Assembly: GCA_963666825.2 (NCBI GenBank)
Contig: OY763044.2
Span: 1,488,001 to 1,552,000, forward strand
Direction: 5' to 3'
Source of the DNA: Saccharicrinis sp963666825
Lineage (GTDB): Bacteria; Bacteroidota; Bacteroidia; Bacteroidales; Marinilabiliaceae
DNA length: 64,000 nucleotides
The first letter of the stretch is position 1; every line of letters starts with the position of its first letter. The notes beneath the pieces are model-generated. The model was not told the DNA's origin, ran no database searches, and worked only from the letters and a program-made list of their open reading frames with translations. Made by a program: the position numbers and the translations under genes. Shown piece after piece: positions 24,510 through 31,110 of this stretch.

Positions 24510-25508
24510 ATGGATTTAAACGAAATATTAGATTATTCATCGGAGACATCAAATATTGATTTTAAACAAACAGAATACCCTCTAGGGAAGGTGTTTAACA
24601 AAAATGAGTTTTTAAAAGATATCTCAGCTATGGCAAATAATCCATCTGATGAAAAGAAATACATTTTTACAGGCGTAGTAGAAAAAGATGGACTCGCAGA
24701 CAGTTTTATTTCAATTCCCGAATTGACAGACCAAGCTAAATATCAACAATTCTTAGATAATAATATTGAGCCTCAAATTAACTTTAAGTATTCACAATTT
24801 GATTATAACGGTTACAAACTAGGTTGTTTCATTATTGAGAACAATCATGAAAGACCATATCTTTTTAAAAAGAACGTACAAAACCCTCTTACGAATGAAA
24901 TAGAATACAAACCAGGAGATGGAGTTATAAGAATTGGAACAAGTTCCAGAAAAATGATTCGCAAAGATTTCGAATTAATTTACTCTAATCGCACTAAAAT
25001 AAAAGATAGAAAATCGGACATCAAAATTACTCCTTACCTTAAAGAATGTTCAAATACAATTATGCATGATAAGGGGCTTAGATGTGTTGAATTTAAAATA
25101 GAGAATAGTTCAAATAAATCAATTGGATTCGACTTAGAGGCGCGTTTCCCATACCATGAGGAATACCAAATATTTAAAAAATTTGATATAGACCAACAAA
25201 TAATTCAAGAAGCCCAAAAAGGGTTTGATTCATCGTTTGGAATATCATTCAAACCAATAACTGATTACTCTGTCTTTGATTTACACTTCGAACACAAAGA
25301 TTCTTGTTTGTGCATTAGTCGTATTCAAAAAGTTAATCAAAATGCTGCTGTTGAAATTGCACAAAATGACTTTGAAGAAGACATTTTTTTGAATGAGGTA
25401 TTAGTATTAAATAGAAATGATAAACCAATTATTGTGGATTTAATTTTAAGAAGTGATGACTTCATTGATGGAGCATTAATACAAACCTTTGAAATAAATA
25501 ATGAATAA
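24510..25508 (+). CDS. AlbA_2/Schlafen-like domain protein
   Basis: 332 residues. The N-terminal ~150 residues match the Schlafen AlbA_2 pattern: TSNIDFKQTEYPLGK, then FLKDISAMANNPSD and IFTGVVEKDG, and a basic RIGTSSRKM. Such domains bind nucleic acid and occur in transcriptional regulators and phage-defence proteins. No C-terminal ATPase or winged-helix domain is recognisable; residues 170-332 are unassigned beta-rich sequence. The gene is the first of a cassette-like array. TTAGGCACC before it (24478-24486) is the exact reverse complement of GGTGCCTAA after it (25514-25522). Function unknown, possibly defence. Confidence 0.75.
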   Translation: MDLNEILDYSSETSNIDFKQTEYPLGKVFNKNEFLKDISAMANNPSDEKKYIFTGVVEKDGLADSFISIPELTDQAKYQQFLDNNIEPQINFKYSQFDYNGYKLGCFIIENNHERPYLFKKNVQNPLTNEIEYKPGDGVIRIGTSSRKMIRKDFELIYSNRTKIKDRKSDIKITPYLKECSNTIMHDKGLRCVEFKIENSSNKSIGFDLEARFPYHEEYQIFKKFDIDQQIIQEAQKGFDSSFGISFKPITDYSVFDLHFEHKDSCLCISRIQKVNQNAAVEIAQNDFEEDIFLNEVLVLNRNDKPIIVDLILRSDDFIDGALIQTFEINNE

Positions 25509-25513
25509 ATTAC

Positions 25514-25652
25514 GGTGCCTAATGAATTGTAAATTGCATTGCGGGGGTCGTGGTGTGTCGTTCGCTGGATTCTCGCAACATCGTTCCGTCCTGACGGACA
25601 GGAACGAGCTCCAAAATCCGCAACGACAACTTACAAGTGACCGTTTGGCAGC
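25514..25652 (+). repeat. attC-like element 1
   Basis: The left end GGTGCCTAA (25514-25522) is the exact complement of the sequence preceding the same gene. The right end is GTTTGGCAGC (25643-25652). Inside, TTGTAAATTGC pairs with the GCAACGACAACTTACAA region. The centre is a CGTTCCGTC-CTGA-CGGACaGGAACG hairpin that contains GTCCTGACG (25588-25596), shared with elements 3 and 5. Confidence 0.7.
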
Positions 25653-25674
25653 AAGCTAAGAAACATACTACATA

Positions 25675-26535
25675 ATGAGATACTTTAAGAGAAAATGGGA
25701 TGAAACAAGAGGTGACCAATTTGATGATTGGGGAACTTCGATGTATTTTCTGGAAACAGATGATTCAGGATTAACATCTCGACAAATAGAAAAGTATGAT
25801 AATGGAATTGTTCTCATATATGACTCTAACCATTTGGAAGATGCATATGGAGGCTTGGGCGACCAAGAATTGGATTTAGCAGAATTTAGTGAATTTGAAA
25901 TCCCAAAAACTGATTTTGAAAAAGAGTGGGAATCTAAAGCTAAACAATTTGTTGTAAGCAAATCAATTGGAGTATTGTTTCAAGATGACCAATTTGAAGA
26001 TTGGTGGGAAGCTGAGCCGAGAGAGATTCCCTTTTTTGATAATAAGAAAATAAAAATAACATTCATGGATTTGGTCTCGGTAGACGATACGGAATTTATC
26101 GAGGAAGCAGACCAAGCCTTGGAACGATTTCTTTCAAAAACGGAGATTGACAGAAATGGATTATCCGACTTAGTACTTAAACATTGCATTGACTTTCTAA
26201 ATTCTGTTGATTACGGAGATGAAGATTGTAAACTAAGACAAATTAAGGATAAGGATGACATTTGGAATTATGTTTATCCAAAAGATATTTTTGTATCACG
26301 TAGAGACCGTCGAGATGAAAATATTTACATAAACTTGACATGTGAATGTGAGTGGGAAAAAGAGCATGGATTACAACTTGTATACAGACAAGGAAGGAGG
26401 TTGACCAGAATTAGTGAACAAGACGGACACTTAACTGAATCTGATGCTTACGATATACCCGATAAAGAAGATAAGTTACTTAATGCTTATATAAAGGAAT
26501 TTGATAAAAAACCTTGGTGGAAAAGGAAGAAGTAA
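25675..26535 (+). CDS. Hypothetical protein, two-domain (DUF6881-like and DUF6985-like by eye)
   Basis: 286 residues, soluble and acidic, with a basic WWKRKK tail. The N-terminal ~85 residues (RYFKRKWDE...DDWGTSMYFLE...SRQIEKYDNG) resemble small immunity-like proteins of the DUF6881 type. The C-terminal half (LVLKHCIDFL, NLTCECEWEKEHGLQLVYRQ) resembles DUF6985. Both assignments are from memory and unsure. ACTACATAA overlaps the start codon (25667-25675) and recurs before two other genes in the array. The flanking GTTTGGCAGC and GCTACCAAC ends are imperfect complements, consistent with a cassette. No function can be given. Confidence 0.7.
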   Translation: MRYFKRKWDETRGDQFDDWGTSMYFLETDDSGLTSRQIEKYDNGIVLIYDSNHLEDAYGGLGDQELDLAEFSEFEIPKTDFEKEWESKAKQFVVSKSIGVLFQDDQFEDWWEAEPREIPFFDNKKIKITFMDLVSVDDTEFIEEADQALERFLSKTEIDRNGLSDLVLKHCIDFLNSVDYGDEDCKLRQIKDKDDIWNYVYPKDIFVSRRDRRDENIYINLTCECEWEKEHGLQLVYRQGRRLTRISEQDGHLTESDAYDIPDKEDKLLNAYIKEFDKKPWWKRKK

Positions 26536-26541
26536 ATGCCA

Positions 26542-26741
26542 GCTACCAACAATAAATAAAGGGCATAGGCTGTCAGTATAAATTAGGGAGACTTGCTTTA
26601 TTAATAAGTTCGCTGAAACTAAGGCTTCGGCTAGTAAAAAGAATAAATTTATAACCAAAACCTTAGCTTCGGCATGGTGGGATTTTGGAGGTTTGGTTTT
26701 TCAAATCAGCTTACGACCTCTTATTAGAGCCGTTGTGTGCC
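26542..26741 (+). repeat. attC-like element 2
   Basis: The left end is GCTACCAAC (26542-26550), an imperfect complement of GTTTGGCAGC that precedes the same gene. The right end is GTTGTGTGCC (26732-26741). At 200 nt it is longer than its relatives. It contains two GCTTCGGC segments, in CTAAGGCTTCGGC and CCTTAGCTTCGGC, and short hairpins such as ACTA/TAGT. Confidence 0.55.
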
Positions 26742-26856
26742 ATTTTCCCCATCTCGCAAAAAACAGAAGGAAAATGGTGTAAATAGCTGAGAATATAAAG
26801 TTTTGCTAATCAATGGTAAGATTTTATTTTAGTTAGTAACTGAAAAATTGAACTGA

Positions 26857-27792
26857 ATGAATAATCCAAAAACATTTATTTCTTACGCTTGGGAAAGCGA
26901 TGAAGCTAAAGAATGGGTAAAAAAACTTGCGACTGAATTAAGGAAGGATGGAATAGATGCAAAACTTGACCAATGGGAAGTAGTACCTGGAGACCAGATG
27001 CCCCATTTTATGGAAAAGTCTGTTCGCGAAAACGACTTTGTTCTGATAATCTGTACTCCAAAATATAAATCCAAATCAGAGAGTAGAATTGGTGGAGTCG
27101 GATACGAAGGAGATATAATGACAGCGGAAGTTCTTCAAACTTCAAATCACCGAAAGTTTATTCCAATCTTGAAATCTGGGTCTAAAGAAATATCTATTCC
27201 TTCTTGGCTTCAGGGTAAATATTACGTTGACCTTTCCAATCAAACTCATTACGAAAACAACTACTCTGATTTAACAACAACATTATTTAATGCAAGAGAG
27301 AAAGCACCAGAGCTTGGTGAAATAGCTACAAAAGCTAATTCTTTGGTTGCTATCAAAAATGTTATATATCCAGTTTCACAAGATGAACCAATAAAGATTA
27401 AGGGAATTGTAATTCATGAGATTACACAACCAAGAAATGACGGAACAGCTGGAAGTGCTTTATATAAAATTCCATTTGAATTAAACCGAAAACCAAGTTA
27501 TGAATGGAGAGAGTTGTTTGTTAATGCTTGGAATCGTCCACCACGATTTACATCAATGCACAGACCTGGAATTGCATCAGCCTATGGGAATCAAGTAATC
27601 CTTGATGGAACCACAATTGAAGAAGTTGAAAAATATCATAAAGACACATTGAAATTGGCTGTGGAAGTGGCTAACAAACAAATAGAGGAAATAAACTTGA
27701 GAAAACAACAACAAGCGGAAAGAGAAAGAATTGAGAAAGAGAAGCACCAAAGGAATATTGATGATATTAGTAAAAGAATAAGTTTTGACTAG
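26857..27792 (+). CDS. TIR/SEFIR-domain protein
   Basis: 311 residues. Residues 4-140 form a TIR/SEFIR-type domain: PKTFISYAWESDEAKEWVKK, GIDAKLDQWEVVPGDQM, FMEKSVRENDFVLIICTPKY and GGVGYEGDIMTAEVL, with candidate catalytic glutamates in the last segment. Bacterial TIR proteins cleave NAD+ or make cyclic ADP-ribose signals in antiphage defence. The remaining ~150 residues (PFELNRKPSYEWRELFVNAW, then a charged C-terminal coiled coil) are an unassigned partner or sensor domain. It is the third gene of the cassette-like array. GTTGTGTGCC before it and GGCATACAAC after it are complementary at 9 of 10 positions. Confidence 0.85.
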   Translation: MNNPKTFISYAWESDEAKEWVKKLATELRKDGIDAKLDQWEVVPGDQMPHFMEKSVRENDFVLIICTPKYKSKSESRIGGVGYEGDIMTAEVLQTSNHRKFIPILKSGSKEISIPSWLQGKYYVDLSNQTHYENNYSDLTTTLFNAREKAPELGEIATKANSLVAIKNVIYPVSQDEPIKIKGIVIHEITQPRNDGTAGSALYKIPFELNRKPSYEWRELFVNAWNRPPRFTSMHRPGIASAYGNQVILDGTTIEEVEKYHKDTLKLAVEVANKQIEEINLRKQQQAERERIEKEKHQRNIDDISKRISFD

Positions 27793-27801
27793 TAAAAAAA
27801 C

Positions 27802-27939
27802 GGCATACAACAGGCTGGAAGTAACGCATGGCGCGTTTTACTCGTCCTGATGCCTTTGTCTACCGTCTTAATCCCCCTATTGGGTGACACGACACGACGA
27901 CTAATGCGCCTCGACTTCATCCAGTGAACGTTGGGGCTA
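27802..27939 (+). repeat. attC-like element 3
   Basis: The left end is GGCATACAAC (27802-27811) and the right end GTTGGGGCTA (27930-27939). Inner arms CTGGAAGTAACGCATGGCGC and GCGCCTCGACTTCATCCAG pair imperfectly. The central TTTTACTCGTCCTGATGCC (GTCCTGATG at 27844-27852) closely matches element 5. Confidence 0.7.
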
Positions 27940-27971
27940 ATTGCTGGGAGACACTACATAATTGAAACTTT

Positions 27972-28751
27972 ATGAATGAAAAAATAATAAGTATTGCTTT
28001 ATCGACAGGATTAATGTCCTTGATTTTTTGGCTTTTCAGTAAATATTATCCAGTGAGAAAGTCAAAGTATCAATCGACAAAATCGATTGGAGATTTGAGA
28101 AGGGAATTTTGGAAATTTGATATTTTGATACTTCTTCTCTTTTTTGTACTAACTCCGATTTTTGTGATTTTAGCATACAAATTCTTCGGCTGGATTTCTG
28201 ATTTGAGATTTTCAAAAGCAAGCTCCAATGGATATTTATTCATACCTGAGAGAATGATGTGGTTTGTACCTGCAATATTTGCAGGACTTGGATTATCAGC
28301 TTTCGTCTTTCTAAAACTTCAAAAACCAATATTAAAAGACAGATTTGATGATTACGCAGCTTATTCAAGTCTTAAATATGGATTCGATGCCGATAGAGTA
28401 TCAAACTTCCTGATTAAATTTCTTATTGTTTTTGTGACTGCCTTTTTTATCTTGGCAATCAATTATTATGCGTATTTCAGCAATGATAAAATTATGATTA
28501 GTGATTTCTTTCAATTAACAGAATCAAAGTATGAATACAAAAATATTGAAGAAATAAAATCAGTAGATAAATTGATAGCTCCAAATGGTAATGTCGTAAT
28601 TGATAAACATTATATAATTGATTTTTCAGACTCGTATAAATGGAGTTCAAGACAAGGTGGGGATTCAAATTTTGAGAAAGACTCAGATATGATTAATTAT
28701 ATTTTGACTAAAACAGGATTAGAACTTAAATATTTAGAATTTGATAAATAA
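27972..28751 (+). CDS. Hypothetical membrane protein
   Basis: 259 residues with about four hydrophobic segments (around 4-22, 48-74, 92-113 and 148-172). They are separated by a cytoplasmic-looking basic loop after TM1 and followed by an ~85-residue soluble C-terminus (ESKYEYKNIEEIKSVDK...). No family is recognised. It is the fourth gene of the cassette-like array and the clearest cassette: GTTGGGGCTA before it (27930-27939) is the exact reverse complement of TAGCCCCAAC after it (28759-28768). ACTACATAA lies at 27953-27961, 11 nt before the start. Confidence 0.75.
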   Translation: MNEKIISIALSTGLMSLIFWLFSKYYPVRKSKYQSTKSIGDLRREFWKFDILILLLFFVLTPIFVILAYKFFGWISDLRFSKASSNGYLFIPERMMWFVPAIFAGLGLSAFVFLKLQKPILKDRFDDYAAYSSLKYGFDADRVSNFLIKFLIVFVTAFFILAINYYAYFSNDKIMISDFFQLTESKYEYKNIEEIKSVDKLIAPNGNVVIDKHYIIDFSDSYKWSSRQGGDSNFEKDSDMINYILTKTGLELKYLEFDK

Positions 28752-28758
28752 AGCAACA

Positions 28759-28895
28759 TAGCCCCAACAAAAAATATTCGTAATGCGGGGTGATGCGAAA
28801 AATTTTAAACTCATAACACTTAATAAACATTGTAGCGGTTGGATAACTTGGAGCTTTGAAATGCCAAACTCCCCATATTTAAGTCGTTGGGGCAC
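28759..28895 (+). repeat. attC-like element 4
   Basis: The left end TAGCCCCAAC (28759-28768) is an exact 10/10 complement of the sequence preceding the same gene. The right end is GTTGGGGCAC (28886-28895). ATTCGTAATGCGGGGTGATG just inside the left end recurs as ATTCGTAATCGGGGCATGCT after the last gene of the array. AAATATTCG...GGGG pairs with CCCCATATTT near the right end. Confidence 0.7.
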
Positions 28896-28922
28896 ATGTT
28901 CCTCAGATAATAATTACAATCT

Positions 28923-29477
28923 ATGAAAAAGCGAATAAAAGATACGACCACAACATTAAGTACTATAGCAATTTACCAAATGATAGGAGGAATCCTTGGA
29001 ATAGGTCTAGTTGGATGGCTTATGCTAAGAACAGGACAAATAACTGGACCAATCCTATTTATACTCATATTTGCAACATTTCTATTTGGACTTTCAATTT
29101 ACTCAGGCAATTTACTGCTTAGAACTAATAGACATAAAGAGGGATTAATATATTCATCTATCTTACAAGGACTGCAAATTATATCATTCGGAATCGGTGG
29201 ATATGCTTATGAATTTTTCTCTGGTGTGAATGCTACAGTTGGAATTAACCTTACAAATGGATTCGAATTCATATTTAGTGCAGCACTTTCTACTTTCACA
29301 TTCAATATAAATTCTGACGTAAATTACTTTATAAAAATCAACATATTAGCAATTATCATATTGGCAGTTCTTATTGATATTTATGAAGAACTCTATAAAA
29401 AGAAACCAGAAAATGATGATTTAGAGACCGAACCAATGATCAATACAAACCTTGAAAAGGAACTTAATGAATCATAA
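28923..29477 (+). CDS. Hypothetical membrane protein, four TM segments
   Basis: 184 residues. Four hydrophobic helices are predicted at about 14-36, 42-62, 78-100 and 138-158, followed by a charged C-terminal tail (YEELYKKKPENDDLETEP). The N-terminus is basic (MKKRIKDTTTT). No family is recognised. It is the fifth gene of the cassette-like array, between GTTGGGGCAC (28886) and AGCCTAAC (29486). It has no obvious link in function to the TIR or AlbA_2 genes beyond sharing the array. Confidence 0.7.
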   Translation: MKKRIKDTTTTLSTIAIYQMIGGILGIGLVGWLMLRTGQITGPILFILIFATFLFGLSIYSGNLLLRTNRHKEGLIYSSILQGLQIISFGIGGYAYEFFSGVNATVGINLTNGFEFIFSAALSTFTFNINSDVNYFIKINILAIIILAVLIDIYEELYKKKPENDDLETEPMINTNLEKELNES

Positions 29478-29485
29478 TTCACGAC

Positions 29486-29605
29486 AGCCTAACACACTAA
29501 AATAAATCATTGGGGGATTTTGCTAGTCCTGACGCTTTTGTTCAATATTGAGTCAGCACTAATAGTAGACATGATACACGATTTCTTCCAGCACAAGTAA
29601 AACTC
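29486..29605 (+). repeat. attC-like element 5
   Basis: The left end AGCCTAAC (29486-29493) contains the perfect integron-type RYYYAAC core GCCTAAC. Inside, TTTTGCTAGTCCTGACGC (GTCCTGACG at 29526-29534) matches element 3 at most positions. TTTCTTCCAGCAC near the right end matches CTTCATCCAGTGAAC of element 3. The right boundary is degenerate, perhaps GTAAAACTC near 29597-29605. Confidence 0.55.
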
Positions 29606-29645
29606 ATTGATATTTGACTACATAAAATTAAACTGATTATTAGAA

Positions 29646-30491
29646 ATGGGAACTTGGGGAACAGCAATTTCATCGAATGATACTTATGAGGATATTTTCT
29701 CTGAGTTTATGGATTTATATAACGAAGGACTTGAAGCATCCGAGATTACTAAGAAAATTATCAATCAAAGCACTAACTTGATTGAAGATTATGAAGACAA
29801 AAATAATTTCTGGTTTGCGGTGGCAATGGCTCAATGGCAATGTAAATCTCTGGATCCTGATTTATTTAAAAGAGTTAAAACTATCATTGAAACAGGAGAG
29901 GAAATAAAGATTTGGGAGGAACTAGGAGCCGATATAAAAGATATTAACAAAAGGAAAATAGTTCTTGATAAATTCTTAGAGAAATTAAGCACAGAGAAAG
30001 ATAGACCAAGAAAAAGAAAACGAAAAATTTTACGTGATTCTATCTTTGAAAAAGGTGATTGTTTGTCATTTAGATTGGATAATGGCAATTATGGTGGAGC
30101 ATTTGTGTTGACCTCTGAGAAGCAAACAGAATTCGGGATGAATATGATAGCTACTACCACTTTAAACCTTAAAGAAAAGCCGACTACAAATGATTTTAAA
30201 AAAGCATTTGTACTTATTAGAAAAGAAGAATTTGGATTAAAAGGTTATCAAGACAGAGAAATGATTTCCTGGTATTATGCTCAGTTCTTTAAAAAGTCAA
30301 CTGTGGAATTTGAGGTTGTTGGTAATTTAAAAGTAGATAAGGAATATAAATTTGATCATGATTACACAGGAGCATCCCAATGGAATACAATAAAAACGAA
30401 TATTGAAATTAATGAACAGATAATTTCTGAAAAAGGGAAACCAGATAAGAAATTAAAATTGAGTAAATTGATAAAGAAGCGCTGGTTTTAA
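29646..30491 (+). CDS. DUF4259-like protein with Imm26-like C-terminal domain
   Basis: 281 residues. The start MGTWGTAISSNDTYEDIFSE is typical of DUF4259 proteins (MGxWGTGIFxxD). A basic linker (RPRKRKRK, about 125-132) leads into EKGDCLSFRLDNGNYGGAFVL, which resembles the Imm26 immunity-protein fold. Domain names are by eye. It is the last gene of the array. ACTACATAA lies at 29617-29625, 20 nt before the ATG, as in two other cassettes. The sequence after its stop resembles element 4. Possible roles include immunity to contact-dependent toxins. Confidence 0.7.
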   Translation: MGTWGTAISSNDTYEDIFSEFMDLYNEGLEASEITKKIINQSTNLIEDYEDKNNFWFAVAMAQWQCKSLDPDLFKRVKTIIETGEEIKIWEELGADIKDINKRKIVLDKFLEKLSTEKDRPRKRKRKILRDSIFEKGDCLSFRLDNGNYGGAFVLTSEKQTEFGMNMIATTTLNLKEKPTTNDFKKAFVLIRKEEFGLKGYQDREMISWYYAQFFKKSTVEFEVVGNLKVDKEYKFDHDYTGASQWNTIKTNIEINEQIISEKGKPDKKLKLSKLIKKRWF

Positions 30492-30600
30492 CAATGTTCT
30501 ATTCGTAATCGGGGCATGCTGAAAATTATTAAGATTTTTGGCCTGCATCCTCACCATCTTAGTTTGATAGCGAAAAGCTGCTATGCTTGCCAGTATTTTT
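30492..30600 (+). repeat. attC-like element 6 (distal, degenerate)
   Basis: TATTCGTAATCGGGGCATGC just after the stop codon matches element 4's TATTCGTAATGCGGGGTGAT. GGGGCATGC can pair imperfectly with GCATCCTC near 30548. No convincing right-hand core site was found, so the array may end here. Confidence 0.45.
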
Positions 30601-31110
30601 TTACAGATCATTTATTCCTTAAATATTAATTCAATCAAAACATATTTTTCAAGTCTAATCACAAAAGAACTTTTACAGAGTTATTTCTTTCTACAATCAA
30701 AACAAAATACCATGAGATAATATTCTTCACACCAACGGTTTAAATTCACATCTCGGTTGTTTCATGTGTAGCCAGATGATTTTGACATAGAATCCTTTCT
30801 ATTAACCTATATAAAGCAGAATTAGAGCCATATATATTGAGAAAAGTAGTCAGAATACTATGGCTGCATAATTAAAGATTTATAGTGTATTGACAACTTT
30901 TGGAAATTAGTTGAACACAAAAAAATACACTTTAACTTTAAATATATATTATTCACTTAAAAATATAATTTATTAAGTGTTATTTGTATTTGCTTTGTCC
31001 TAGTTTATGTTGATAAGATAGAACGGAAAATTAAGAGAGGGTATATTCAACATTAACATGAGAATATTGTTTGCATAACAATACATTTACAGTTGTTCTA
31101 AAAATATAAT
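30601..31110. other. AT-rich gap without recognisable gene
   Basis: About 500 nt of AT-rich sequence between the cassette array and the DUF5686 gene. No coding frame, hairpin or clear -7 element stands out. It probably holds the promoter of the DUF5686 gene. Confidence 0.5.

Noticed and set aside
24370..30600. Integron integrase gene within the array
   Set aside because: No tyrosine recombinase (R-H-R-Y pattern) was found among any of the genes in the window, so a complete integron cannot be claimed.
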